64,000 bases of DNA from Pseudomonas entomophila (lineage in GTDB: Bacteria > Pseudomonadota > Gammaproteobacteria > Pseudomonadales > Pseudomonadaceae). The position numbers and the translations under genes were made by a program. The stretch is taken from the NCBI RefSeq assembly GCF_029478665.1, contig NZ_JARPQB010000021.1, positions 1 to 64,000 of the forward strand, given 5' to 3'. This document shows positions 15,365-23,799 of the stretch, in pieces; the first letter of the stretch is position 1; each line of letters opens with the position of its first letter. The notes below the pieces were generated by a model. The model searched no databases. It worked only from the letters and a program-made list of their open reading frames with translations, and was not told the DNA's origin.

Positions 15365-15931
15365 ATGTCCCTCAGCGAAAAACAGAAGATGTTGGCCGGT
15401 GAGCTCTACCACGCCGGTTGCCCCGAGCTGCAGGCCGAGCAGATCGCCAACAAGCACTGGATGCACCGCTACAACAGCAGCGTCGAGTTGCTCAACGACG
15501 CGCGCCACGGCTTGTTGGTCGAGCATTTCGGCCAGGTCGGCGACGGTGCGGTGATCCGCCCGCCGTTCTATTGCGACTACGGCTACAACATCAGCATCGG
15601 CGCCAACAGTTTCATGAACTTCAATTGCGTGATCCTCGATGTGCTGCCGGTGCACATCGGTGCCGACTGCCAGATCGGGCCGGCGGTGCAGATCTACACC
15701 GCCGACCACCCGATGGACCCGGACCTTCGCCGTACCGGCCTCGAGAGCGGTCGGCCGGTGAGCATCGGCGACAATGTGTGGATCGGTGGCGGGGCGATCA
15801 TCCTGCCCGGTGTGACCATCGGCGATAACGCCGTGGTCGGTGCCGGCAGCGTGGTGACCCGCGATGTGCCGGCGGGGGCGGTGGTGGTGGGCAACCCGGC
15901 GCGGGTGCGTCAGCCGGCCCAGGGGCAGTAG
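15365..15931 (+). CDS. Maltose/galactoside O-acetyltransferase-family protein
   Basis: 188 residues. It has an N-terminal Mac-type helix pair (SEKQKMLAGELYHAGCPELQ) followed by a left-handed beta-helix of hexapeptide repeats: IGANSFMNFNCVILDVLPVH, then VSIGDNVWIGGGAIILPGVT. The catalytic His is in the YTADHPMD loop. Such enzymes transfer acetyl from acetyl-CoA to the 6-hydroxyl of sugars; the exact acceptor is unknown. AAAGGAG lies just upstream of the ATG. It is divergent from the acylase gene, and its 3' end overlaps the end of the next, opposite-strand gene by 22 bases. Confidence 0.9.
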   Translation: MSLSEKQKMLAGELYHAGCPELQAEQIANKHWMHRYNSSVELLNDARHGLLVEHFGQVGDGAVIRPPFYCDYGYNISIGANSFMNFNCVILDVLPVHIGADCQIGPAVQIYTADHPMDPDLRRTGLESGRPVSIGDNVWIGGGAIILPGVTIGDNAVVGAGSVVTRDVPAGAVVVGNPARVRQPAQGQ

Positions 15932-16467
15932 CAGCCCACCGCGAGGGTGTTGGAGGCCTGTACCCGGCGCCCTTGTTCCAGTGCCTTGAGGATCGGTTCG
16001 ATGAAACTGTTGCTCGAGTTGCACACCGCGCCTTCGCTGTAGGGCCCGAAGTAGGCCAGGTTGCCCTCATGGTCCCAGATCGCCACGGCGGGCGTGGCGG
16101 GCAGCTGTTCACTGCCGGGCAGGCTGGCCAGTGGCTTCAGGGTGGTGAGGTTGGCGGGGAGCTGGCCGTGGCTGCCGGGTTTCTGCACGACGTGGAAGCT
16201 CACGCCCCGTGGGGCGAACTGCGCGACCAGCTCGCCCAGGTGCTGCTGGTTGCCGACGTTGCACGGGCAGGCCGGGTCCCAGAAGTGCACTACGCGGATC
16301 GGGCCGGGGCCGGACAGCTCGGGCGGTAGCCGCAACTGGCTGCCGTCGAAGAAGGTGGCCTGGTTGTCGAAGGGGCGCAGGTAGCGGCTCTGGAAACTGT
16401 CGTAGGCCCACCACAGTGCGGCGGCGCAGAGTAGCAGTGCAAGAGGTGTGAGAAATCGCTTCGCCAT
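15910..16467 (-). CDS. DUF6436 thioredoxin-like membrane-anchored protein
   Basis: 185 residues from the ATG at 16467; the frame continues upstream into a REP, so the longer start is rejected. One N-terminal membrane segment (FLTPLALLLCAAALWWAYDS) is followed by a periplasmic thioredoxin-like domain with VVHFWDPACPCNVGNQQHLG. The C-P-C motif sits where thioredoxins carry CxxC. The cis-Pro region is ATPAVAIWDHEGNLAYFGPY and ends with a Cys-containing SEGAVCNSS. A thiol-redox role in the envelope is likely but not proven. The gene converges on and slightly overlaps the acetyltransferase gene. Confidence 0.75.
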   Translation of the reverse strand: MAKRFLTPLALLLCAAALWWAYDSFQSRYLRPFDNQATFFDGSQLRLPPELSGPGPIRVVHFWDPACPCNVGNQQHLGELVAQFAPRGVSFHVVQKPGSHGQLPANLTTLKPLASLPGSEQLPATPAVAIWDHEGNLAYFGPYSEGAVCNSSNSFIEPILKALEQGRRVQASNTLAVGCYCPWAG

Positions 16468-16486
16468 AGGGGCCTTGTTGCGGCGC

Positions 16487-16559
16487 GTGGGAGCGGGCTT
16501 GCCCCGCGATGGCTGCTGTGAAGCCAGCATCGCTTTCGCGGGGCAAGCCCGCTCCTACA
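16487..16559. repeat. REP inverted pair
   Basis: TGGGAGCGGGCTTGCCCCGC and its inverse GCGGGGCAAGCCCGCTCCTA between the divergent genes at 16467 and 16649. Confidence 0.85.
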
Positions 16560-16648
16560 AGGTCGCGTCGTTCGTTGGAAAAGGGGCCAAGCTTGCCATG
16601 GCGCGGCCCAGACCTGAATATCGCAGATCAATACTTGCTTCAGTGTGG

Positions 16649-17584
16649 ATGTACCCGATGCCCGCCGCCTTCCACCCCGACTCGCTGCGCGCCAGCTTGT
16701 CGCCCCTCACCGAGCGCCAGTCGCTGCCAGGCCAAGGCCGTGACTACCAGCGCTTCTATGGCCTGGACCTGCCGGTGGCCAGTTGGCTTGGCCGCTTCCA
16801 GGCAGCCGGGTTCGACCTGGTCGGCCAGGTGTGGCTGCCGGAACAGCCGGTGGCCACCCTGTTCCTGCTGCATGGCTACTACGACCACATGGGCCTGTAC
16901 CGGCATGTGATCGACTGGGCACTCAAGCAGCACTATGCGGTGATCAGCTGCGACCTGCCCGGGCATGGCTTGTCCAGCGGCGAGCGAGCCAGCATCGAGG
17001 ATTTCGGTATCTACCAGCAGACGTTGGACGCATTGTTCGAGCAGGCGCGCCAGCTCGACCTGCCACGCCCGTGGCACCTGTGCGGGCAGAGCACCGGTGG
17101 TGCGATCGTGGTCGATCACCTGCTGCATTGCGACGGCCGCAGCCCGGCCGACGGCGAGGTGATCCTGCTGGCGCCGCTGGTGCGCCCGCGCGCCTGGCAC
17201 TGGTCGAAGCTCAGCTATTGCGTGCTGCGCCACTTCGTCAACGGCATCGAGCGGCGCTTCAGCGAGAACACCAACGACCCGGCGTTCCTGCCGTTCCTGG
17301 AGGCCGACCCGCTGCAACCGCGCCGCTTGCCGACAGCCTGGGTCGGCGCGCTGCTGAAATGGGTCCGGCGTATAGAGGCGGCGCCGCGCAGCACGCGGCG
17401 GCTGTTGATCGTGCAGGGTGAGGCGGATGGCACCGTGGACTGGCCCTACAACCTCAAGGTGCTCAAGGCCAAGTTCAGCGAACCGCAGATTCTCATGCTG
17501 CCCGAGGCGCGGCACCACCTGGCCAACGAGTTGCCGGGTATCCGCCAGCGTTACTTCGACTTCATCGGCCAGCGCCTGGGCTGA
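16649..17584 (+). CDS. Alpha/beta hydrolase, monoglyceride-lipase/lysophospholipase type
   Basis: About 311 residues from the ATG at 16649; a second ATG three codons on is equally possible, and the frame is open further upstream through the REP without a convincing start. The lid-type hydrolase fold shows VATLFLLHGYYDHMGLYRHV (oxyanion HG), CDLPGHGLSSGER, the nucleophile in L-C-G-Q-S-T-G-G-A, the acid in VQGEADGTVDWPY and the His in EARHHLANE. This pattern is that of Hydrolase_4 enzymes acting on monoacylglycerols or lysophospholipids. No signal peptide is seen. Its stop codon abuts the stop of the opposite-strand DUF2059 gene. Confidence 0.8.
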   Translation: MYPMPAAFHPDSLRASLSPLTERQSLPGQGRDYQRFYGLDLPVASWLGRFQAAGFDLVGQVWLPEQPVATLFLLHGYYDHMGLYRHVIDWALKQHYAVISCDLPGHGLSSGERASIEDFGIYQQTLDALFEQARQLDLPRPWHLCGQSTGGAIVVDHLLHCDGRSPADGEVILLAPLVRPRAWHWSKLSYCVLRHFVNGIERRFSENTNDPAFLPFLEADPLQPRRLPTAWVGALLKWVRRIEAAPRSTRRLLIVQGEADGTVDWPYNLKVLKAKFSEPQILMLPEARHHLANELPGIRQRYFDFIGQRLG

Positions 17585-18337
17585 TCAGTTCAGCTCCGCG
17601 GCGTTCTGCCCGACCGCCAGCGCGGCGCGCACGGCGGCCACGGCGGCCTTGTAGTAGGCCTGGCCTTGCGGCGACTCGGCGAAGTTGGCGAATTCTTCCA
17701 GCTCGGTGTCCGACAGGTCGCGGTAGACATACAGCAGGGTGTTGTTCAGGTCTTCGCCGACCTGGTTCATCAGGCGCTGGCGCTGGCCATCGAGCAGGCC
17801 CTGGGCCTGGCCGGCACCGAACAGGCCGGGGATCATCGAGCTGAGGCTGTCTGCCGCCACCCCGGCGATCGCCAGGCTGACCTCGGCGCCGGCTTCGCGG
17901 GCCGGCAGGGCCTGGGCCAGGTGGCCGACGATCAGCAGGCGGTTGTCGCTGACCTGCATCTTGGGCAGGCCCTTGGCGTTCTTGGCCAGCTGGTCCTTGC
18001 GCGTGGCCAGCAGTTCGGCGGCCACCACCTTGCGCCCCAGCGGCGACTGGAAGAAGTTCAGCGCCGGCGTGGCGTTCTGCAAGTTCGCGCGCAGCTGCGC
18101 CAGGGCGCGGCGGTCCATGGCCTGGGCCTGGAAGCGCTGGTTGCTGTTGCTGACCAGCGCTTGATAGACCGCAGGCGGCAGGCTGCTGCGGTAGCGCTGC
18201 TGGGCGGCGCTCACGGCATCGTTGAAGTGGGCGCGCTGGTCGGGCCAGCCGGCGGCCTTGTACAGTTGATCGAGGCTGTCTGCCCAGACAGGCATGGTGC
18301 AGATCATCAGCAGAAGCAGGGAAAACAAACGGCGCAT
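17585..18337 (-). CDS. DUF2059 exported protein
   Basis: 250 residues with a Sec signal (MRRLFSLLLLMICTMPVWAD, cleavage after WA). The rest is helical. The DUF2059 signature is near the C-terminus: YVYRDLSDTELEEFANFAES followed by PQGQAYYKAAVAAV. It is probably periplasmic. Family function is unknown. The gene is monocistronic, converging tail to tail on the hydrolase at 17584, and divergent from the oxygenase at 18459. Confidence 0.8.
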   Translation of the reverse strand: MRRLFSLLLLMICTMPVWADSLDQLYKAAGWPDQRAHFNDAVSAAQQRYRSSLPPAVYQALVSNSNQRFQAQAMDRRALAQLRANLQNATPALNFFQSPLGRKVVAAELLATRKDQLAKNAKGLPKMQVSDNRLLIVGHLAQALPAREAGAEVSLAIAGVAADSLSSMIPGLFGAGQAQGLLDGQRQRLMNQVGEDLNNTLLYVYRDLSDTELEEFANFAESPQGQAYYKAAVAAVRAALAVGQNAAELN

Positions 18338-18458
18338 TCAGGACTCCTGTCGGCAGGCCGCTATTGTCCGTGGCCCGGCGGGGCTTTGTCGAGACGCCAG
18401 CGGCAGTTCTCGACCAAGTGGCGCTGTGCGAGCGCATGCCGAATGGCTATGATGCGCC

Positions 18459-19082
18459 ATGCACATTCCTCCTGAACATCCGATGCTGTCGGCGATCGTC
18501 GATGACCTGGCCACCCGTGGCTGGTCGCAGCAGTCGCTCTTCTTGTCCGACGAACTGGCCCGCGCGTTGGCGCTCGAATGCCGCCGTCGCCACGCCGAAG
18601 GCGAACTCAACCCGGCCGGCGTCGGGCGCGGTGCCGCGCAGGAAGTGCGCGAGGCCATTCGCGGCGACCAGATCCAGTGGATCGACCCGGGTGAATCCGA
18701 GGCCTGCGACCAGTATCTGGGGGCCATGGACAGCCTGCGCCAGGCCATCAACCAAGGGTTGTTCCTGGGGCTCGAGGACTTCGAGTGCCACTTCGCCCTG
18801 TATCCGCCGGGCGCGTTCTATCGCCGCCACCTGGATCGCTTCCGTGACGACGACCGGCGTGCCGTTTCGGCCGTGTTCTATCTCAATGAAGGCTGGCAGC
18901 CCGACGACGGTGGCCAGTTGCGCATGTTCCTGCAGGGTGACGTCGAGCATGACGTGCAGCCGCTGGCGGGCACCCTGGTGGTGTTCCTGTCGGGCGACAT
19001 CCCCCACGAAGTCCTTCCGGCCGGGCGCGAGCGCCTGTCGCTGACGGGCTGGTTCCGCCGCCGTGGCAACGATCCGTTCTAA
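18459..19082 (+). CDS. 2OG-Fe(II) oxygenase (prolyl-4-hydroxylase-like)
   Basis: 207 residues. The double-stranded beta-helix core carries the iron triad H-x-D in YRRHLDRFRDDD and a distal His in SGDIPHEV, with the 2-oxoglutarate-binding Arg in RERLSLTGWFRR. AVFYLNEGWQPDDGGQLRMF is the usual strand between. This places it in the P4Hc/PKHD-type family that hydroxylates protein side chains. The substrate is unknown. The next gene starts inside its 3' end, so the two are likely co-expressed. Confidence 0.85.
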   Translation: MHIPPEHPMLSAIVDDLATRGWSQQSLFLSDELARALALECRRRHAEGELNPAGVGRGAAQEVREAIRGDQIQWIDPGESEACDQYLGAMDSLRQAINQGLFLGLEDFECHFALYPPGAFYRRHLDRFRDDDRRAVSAVFYLNEGWQPDDGGQLRMFLQGDVEHDVQPLAGTLVVFLSGDIPHEVLPAGRERLSLTGWFRRRGNDPF

Positions 19083-19563
19083 GGTGCTGGTCAGCGCCTG
19101 CCTGCTGGGCCAGCCGGTGCGCTATGACGGGCGTGCCAGCGGCCATCCCGACCTGTTGCAGCGCTGGCAGGCCGAAGGCCGGGTGGTGCCGTTATGCCCG
19201 GAGGTGGCCGGTGGCTTGCCGACGCCGCGCCCGCCTGCGGAGATTCCGGGCGGGCAGGGTGGCGACGTGCTGGATGGGCAGGCGCAGGTCGTGACGGTGG
19301 CGGGCGAGGATGTCAGCGAGGCGTTTCTCGTAGGTGCCAGGCAGGCCCTGGCCCTGGTGCGGCGGCATGGCATCCGCGTGGCGGTGCTCAAGTCCGGCAG
19401 CCCGTCGTGTGGCAACCGGTTGACCTATGACGGCAGCTTCACGGGTGTGAAGGTGACGGGGGAAGGGGTGACCACGGCGTTGCTGCGGCGCGAAGGGGTG
19501 CTGGTGTTCAGCGAGCTGGAGCTGGACCAGGCCGCGCAGGCCCTGAACCACGCGGACTTGTAG
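19063..19563 (+). CDS. DUF523 / TudS-like iron-sulfur protein
   Basis: 166 residues from a GTG that overlaps the preceding gene by 20 bases; a GTG at 19084 is a possible alternative. Three conserved cysteines that bind a cubane cluster in this family are present: VSACLLGQPVRYDG, PLCPEVAGGLPTPRPPAE and SGSPSCG. DUF523 includes TudS, a thiouracil desulfurase using a [4Fe-4S] cluster to accept sulfur, so removal of sulfur from thiolated bases is a reasonable guess. The stop codon lies within the first bases of a REP element. Confidence 0.8.
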   Translation: MATIRSKVLVSACLLGQPVRYDGRASGHPDLLQRWQAEGRVVPLCPEVAGGLPTPRPPAEIPGGQGGDVLDGQAQVVTVAGEDVSEAFLVGARQALALVRRHGIRVAVLKSGSPSCGNRLTYDGSFTGVKVTGEGVTTALLRREGVLVFSELELDQAAQALNHADL

Positions 19564-19632
19564 GAGCCAGCCTTGCTGGCGAACGGCTTCACATCGCCTT
19601 CAGGGCTGTTCGCCAGCAAGGCTGGCTCCTAC
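19560..19632. repeat. REP inverted pair overlapping a stop codon
   Basis: GTAGGAGCCAGCCTTGCTGG and its inverse. The TAG of the DUF523 gene (19561-19563) is part of the first REP. Confidence 0.9.
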
Positions 19633-19648
19633 GGGATCGGTGGCGTGG

Positions 19649-20113
19649 CTACTGTTGGAGCCACTTCTGTTCCAGCTCGGTCAGGCGCCCGTTGTCCTTG
19701 AGCCGCTGCAGGGCGTTATTCACCGCGCTTTCGAACGCCGGATTATCCTTCTGGAATGGAATCACCAGGTGCAGGTCACCAAACGGTTGGCTGGCGCTCA
19801 GCGCGGGTGGGAGTTTGTTTTCCGCATCGGGCTTGTCGACCGTGATGTCGAACCTGCCACTCTCCACCCCCGCCAGCACTTCTGCGGCGGGCGTTTCGAT
19901 GAACTCGGCGCGCAGGTCCAGCTCCCGGGCCAATGCCTGGCCAAGCTCGATATCGAAACCCGTCAGGTGTTCATCCTGTTTGAAGGCATAGGGCGCGGCG
20001 TCGCTCTGCACGGCAATGCGCAACTCCCCCCGGTCGTTGATTTCATCGATCAGTTCGGCCTGGGCCAGTGGAGTGAACAGTGCTGCCAGCAGCACGCCAA
20101 TGGTCAAACGCAT
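19649..20113 (-). CDS. Shortened type-2 solute-binding protein
   Basis: 154 residues, against about 250 for normal family members. A signal peptide (MRLTIGVLLAALFTPLAQAE) is followed by the first half of lobe 1: INDRGELRIAVQSDAAPYAF, then LTGFDIELGQALARELDLRA and VLAGVESGRFDITVDKPDAE. The chain then jumps directly to the closing part, SASQPFGDLHLVIPFQKDNP and NNALQRLKDNGRLTELEQKW. The whole second lobe and hinge strands, about 100 residues, are absent, with no frameshift or stop, so the deletion is in frame. It could still bind something as a one-lobe protein, or be a decaying gene. No permease or ATPase lies nearby. Confidence 0.75.
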   Translation of the reverse strand: MRLTIGVLLAALFTPLAQAELIDEINDRGELRIAVQSDAAPYAFKQDEHLTGFDIELGQALARELDLRAEFIETPAAEVLAGVESGRFDITVDKPDAENKLPPALSASQPFGDLHLVIPFQKDNPAFESAVNNALQRLKDNGRLTELEQKWLQQ

Positions 20114-20341
20114 GAATGCCCCTTTTCTTGTTCGGCAGAAGATTTCCATTCGCCGGGACTTATTACCTGCCACGGTCGAGCGCAGCCTCAGACCTCAGGA
20201 CCCGGTCAATGTTTGACACGGCCCTGAAATATTTCCGCGCCTGTTTTTGAACCTCTTCCGGTGTGGGTGGACTATGGTGAAGTACCGCCTTGCTTCGTTT
20301 AAGTGATAGCGGTCAATTGAAGTGAATCACAGGAGAAGTGA

Positions 20342-20818
20342 ATGAAAAGCCTAATGTCGCGTGCTGTCGTCGCCGGTCTGCTGATGGGGGCGTCGGTGTT
20401 CGCCAGTGCCGCGGATGCCCTGAAGAGCCAGCAGCCACCGGAAGGCGCCAAGGTCTTCATCGTTTCCCCCGCCGACGGCGCCACGGTCGACAAGACCTTC
20501 ACCGTCAAGTTCGGCATCGAGGGCATGGGCCTGAAGCCTGCGGGCGACCAGACCCCGCATACCGGCCATCACCACCTGCTGGTGGATGTCGACAAGGCGC
20601 CGGCGGCTGATATGCCGCTGCCGACCAGCCTGATGCCGGAGAACAACGCGCCACTGCCGGCCGGCCCGCAGGTGCTGCATTTCGGCAAGGCGCAGACCGA
20701 GGCGACCATCACCCTGACGCCGGGCAAACACACCCTGCAATTGGTTCTGGGTGACCAGTACCATGTGCCGTTCAAGCCAAGCGTCGAATCGCAGAAGATC
20801 ACAGTAGATGTGAAGTAA
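20342..20818 (+). CDS. DUF4399 exported protein
   Basis: 158 residues with a signal peptide (SRAVVAGLLMGASVFASAAD). The mature domain is a beta sandwich with VFIVSPADGATVDKTFTVKF, a metal-suggestive HTGHHHLLVDVD and a closing GKHTLQLVLGDQYHVPF. This matches DUF4399. The His cluster may bind a metal, but no activity is known. ACAGGAGAAG lies just ahead of the ATG. It is monocistronic, with a REP pair and terminator behind it. Confidence 0.85.
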   Translation: MKSLMSRAVVAGLLMGASVFASAADALKSQQPPEGAKVFIVSPADGATVDKTFTVKFGIEGMGLKPAGDQTPHTGHHHLLVDVDKAPAADMPLPTSLMPENNAPLPAGPQVLHFGKAQTEATITLTPGKHTLQLVLGDQYHVPFKPSVESQKITVDVK

Positions 20819-20821
20819 GCG

Positions 20822-20911
20822 TGTAGGAGCCAGCCTTGCTGGCGAACGCAAGGCGACGCCTTGCGCCTGCAACCGCGTCGCCTGTTTCGCCAGCAAGGCT
20901 GGCTCCTACAG
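20822..20911. repeat. REP inverted pair
   Basis: GTGTAGGAGCCAGCCTTGCT and its inverse at the ends, after the DUF4399 gene. Confidence 0.9.
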
Positions 20912-20928
20912 GTGAAACAGCGGGCGCA

Positions 20929-20961
20929 AAAAAAGGGAGGCCACCAGGGCCTCCCTTTTTC
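20929..20961 (-). terminator. Terminator after serA, usable in both directions
   Basis: AGGGAGGCC and GGCCTCCCT arms with an A run on the left and a T run on the right, between convergent DUF4399 and serA. Confidence 0.85.
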
Positions 20962-20976
20962 ATGCCGCAATGAAAC

Positions 20977-22206
20977 TTAGAACAGTACGCGCGAGCGAAT
21001 GGTGCCCTTCACGTGCTGCAGTTTCTCCTGGGCCAGGTCCGAGTACTCGGCGTCCACATCGATTACCACGTAACCCACTTTCTCGTCGGTCTGCAGGAAC
21101 TGACCGGAGATGTTGATACCGTTCTCGGCGAACACTTTGTTGATCTCGCTGAGCACGCCCGGGATGTTCTCGTGGATGTGCAGCAGGCGGTGCTTGCCGG
21201 GGTGGGCCGGCAGGGCCACTTCCGGGAAGTTGACCGACGACACGGAGGTACCGTTATCGCTGTACTTGACCAGCTTCTCGGCCACTTCCAGGCCGATGTT
21301 GGCCTGGGCTTCGGCAGTGGAACCACCGATGTGCGGGGTGAGGATCACGTTGTCCAGGCCACGCAGCGGGCTTTCGAACTCGTCGTCGTTGGAGCGCGGC
21401 TCGACCGGGAACACGTCGATGGCGGCGCCGATCAAGTGCTTGTCCTTGATCGCGGCGGCCAGGTGGTCCAGCTCGACCACGGTGCCACGGGCGGCGTTGA
21501 TCAGGATCGAGCCCTTCTTCATCGCACGGATTTCCTTCTCGCCGATCATCCACTGGGTGGACGGCAGCTCAGGCACGTGCAGCGAGACGATGTCGGCCAG
21601 GCCCAGCAGTTCATGCAGGCTGGTGACCTGGGTGGCGTTGCCCAGCGGCAGTTTGGTCAGCGGGTCGTAGAAGTACACCTGCATGCCCAGGCCTTCGGCC
21701 AGGACCGACAGTTGCGTGCCGATCGAACCGTAACCGACGATGCCCAGCTTCTTGCCACGGATCTCGAAGGAGTTGGCCGCGCTCTTGATCCAGCCACCGC
21801 GATGGCAGGAGGCGTTCTTCTCGGGGATGCCGCGCAGCAGCAGGATGGCTTCGGCCAGCACCAGCTCAGCTACCGAGCGGGTGTTGGAGTACGGTGCGTT
21901 GAACACCGCGATGCCGCGCTCGCGGGCCGCGCCCAGGTCGACCTGGTTGGTGCCGATGCAGAAGCAGCCGACCGCGACCAGTTTCTTCGCACAGTCGAAG
22001 ACCTCTTCGGTCAGCTGGGTGCGCGAGCGGATGCCGATGAAGTGGGCATCGGCGATCTTTTCCTTCAGTTCAGCGTCCGGCAGCGAGCCGGTGAGGTACT
22101 CGATGTTGCTGTACCCGGCGGCCTTGAGGATATCCACCGCATTCTGGTGGACGCCTTCAAGAAGAAGGAACCTGATCTTGCTCTTGTCGAGAGACGTCTT
22201 GCTCAT
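20977..22206 (-). CDS. serA: D-3-phosphoglycerate dehydrogenase
   Basis: 409 residues, E. coli SerA length. The first step of serine biosynthesis oxidises 3-phosphoglycerate to phosphohydroxypyruvate; this class uses 2-oxoglutarate as acceptor and makes D-2-hydroxyglutarate. Visible features are the NAD-binding GIVGYGSIGTQLSVLAEGLG, catalytic Arg in NAARGTVVELDHL, the Glu in VFPVEP and the His in TPHIGGST, and a C-terminal ACT domain (HENIPGVLSEINKVFAENGI) that binds serine for feedback control. It is divergent from a D-2-hydroxyglutarate dehydrogenase gene, which recycles its by-product. Confidence 0.97.
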   Translation of the reverse strand: MSKTSLDKSKIRFLLLEGVHQNAVDILKAAGYSNIEYLTGSLPDAELKEKIADAHFIGIRSRTQLTEEVFDCAKKLVAVGCFCIGTNQVDLGAARERGIAVFNAPYSNTRSVAELVLAEAILLLRGIPEKNASCHRGGWIKSAANSFEIRGKKLGIVGYGSIGTQLSVLAEGLGMQVYFYDPLTKLPLGNATQVTSLHELLGLADIVSLHVPELPSTQWMIGEKEIRAMKKGSILINAARGTVVELDHLAAAIKDKHLIGAAIDVFPVEPRSNDDEFESPLRGLDNVILTPHIGGSTAEAQANIGLEVAEKLVKYSDNGTSVSSVNFPEVALPAHPGKHRLLHIHENIPGVLSEINKVFAENGINISGQFLQTDEKVGYVVIDVDAEYSDLAQEKLQHVKGTIRSRVLF

Positions 22207-22376
22207 CTGCTTAAACCTGTATCCCGGAGAAAAATGGCGAGGAGGGTGAAGCGGCGCGGCGTCGGCCTTAGCACGGACAGCGGGAGGGCTATGCTAGCAT
22301 ACGCGACCTGATCTGAGCTTATCCCGACAGGTGAAGCGTGCTCAGGGTGACTATGAATAAGTCGAGAGTTCCTGCG

Positions 22377-23774
22377 ATGACCCAGTCTGCGGTAATTGAT
22401 GAGCTGATGACCCTGGTCGACCCTGGCAAGGTCCTTACCGACCCCGCCTCGCTCGAGGCGTATGGCAAGGATTGGACCAAGCACTACCCGCCCGCGCCCA
22501 GCGCCATCGTCTTCCCCAAATCCATCGAGCAGGTCCAGGCCATCGTGCTTTGGGCGAACCGGCACAAGGTCGCCCTGGTGCCGTCCGGTGGGCGTACCGG
22601 GCTGTCGGGAGGCGCGGTCGCCGCCCATGGCGAGGTGGTGGTGGCCTTCGACTACATGAACCAGATCCTCGGTTTCAATGAGTTCGACCGCACCGTGGTC
22701 TGCCAACCGGGCGTGATCACCCGCCAACTGCAGCAGTTTGCCGAAGACCAGGGGCTGTACTACCCCGTTGACTTCGCTTCCAGCGGCTCCAGCCAGATCG
22801 GCGGCAATATCGGCACCAATGCCGGCGGGATCAAGGTGATTCGCTATGGCATGACCCGCAACTGGGTTGCCGGGCTCAAGGTGGTCACCGGCAAGGGCGA
22901 GCTGCTGGAACTGAACAAGGACCTGATCAAGAACGCCACCGGCTACGACCTGCGCCAGCTGTTCATCGGCGCCGAGGGTACGCTGGGCTTCGTGGTCGAG
23001 GCGACCATGCGCCTGGACCGTGCGCCGCGCAACCTCACCGCGATGGTGCTGGGCACGCCGGACTTCGACTCGATCATGCCGGTGCTGCACGCTTTCCAGG
23101 GCAAGCTCGACCTGACTGCCTTCGAGTTCTTCTCCGACAAGGGCCTGGCCAAGATCCTCGCCCGTGGCGATGTGCCGGCACCGTTCGAGACCGACTGCCC
23201 GTTCTACGCACTGCTGGAGTTCGAGGCCAGCACCGAAGCGGTGGCCAACGAGGCGCTGGCCACCTTCGAGCACTGCGTCGAACAGGGCTGGGTGCTGGAC
23301 GGGGTGATGAGCCAGAGCGAAACCCAGCTGAAGAACCTGTGGAAGCTGCGCGAATACCTGTCCGAGACCATCTCCCACTGGACGCCCTACAAGAACGATA
23401 TTTCGGTCACGGTGTCGAAGGTACCGGCGTTCCTGCGCGATATCGATGCCATCGTCGGCGAACACTACCCAGACTACGAAGTGGTCTGGTACGGCCACAT
23501 CGGCGACGGCAACCTGCACCTGAACATCCTCAAGCCCGACCACATGACCAAGGACGATTTCTTCGCCTCCTGCACCAAGGTCAACAAGTGGGTATTCGAG
23601 ATCGTCGAGCGCTACAACGGCTCGATCTCCGCCGAGCACGGCGTGGGCATGACCAAGCGCGACTACCTGGGCTACAGCCGCTCGGCGGATGAAATCGCCT
23701 GCATGAAGGCGATCAAGGCCGTGTTCGACCCTAATGGCGTCATGAATCCGGGTAAGATCTTCGCTCCCGAATAA
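22377..23774 (+). CDS. D-2-hydroxyglutarate dehydrogenase (FAD-linked oxidase)
   Basis: 465 residues from the ATG at 22377. An ATG at 22353 preceded by AGGGTGA is a serious alternative and would add 8 residues. It is a vanillyl-alcohol-oxidase-fold flavoprotein: VPSGGRTGLSGGAV and GGNIGTNAGGIKVIRYGMTR bind FAD, GHIGDGNLHLN and SAEHGVGMTKRDYL form the metal/substrate site. The enzyme oxidises D-2-hydroxyglutarate to 2-oxoglutarate and passes electrons to ETF. Its head-to-head placement with serA matches the known coupling in Pseudomonas, where it removes the SerA by-product and keeps that reaction going. Confidence 0.92.
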   Translation: MTQSAVIDELMTLVDPGKVLTDPASLEAYGKDWTKHYPPAPSAIVFPKSIEQVQAIVLWANRHKVALVPSGGRTGLSGGAVAAHGEVVVAFDYMNQILGFNEFDRTVVCQPGVITRQLQQFAEDQGLYYPVDFASSGSSQIGGNIGTNAGGIKVIRYGMTRNWVAGLKVVTGKGELLELNKDLIKNATGYDLRQLFIGAEGTLGFVVEATMRLDRAPRNLTAMVLGTPDFDSIMPVLHAFQGKLDLTAFEFFSDKGLAKILARGDVPAPFETDCPFYALLEFEASTEAVANEALATFEHCVEQGWVLDGVMSQSETQLKNLWKLREYLSETISHWTPYKNDISVTVSKVPAFLRDIDAIVGEHYPDYEVVWYGHIGDGNLHLNILKPDHMTKDDFFASCTKVNKWVFEIVERYNGSISAEHGVGMTKRDYLGYSRSADEIACMKAIKAVFDPNGVMNPGKIFAPE

Positions 23775-23799
23775 AAAGCAGTGTTCACAGGAGTCGGCC

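Noticed and set aside
21013..22311. 432-codon open frame opposite serA
   Set aside because: Antisense shadow of serA with no domain.
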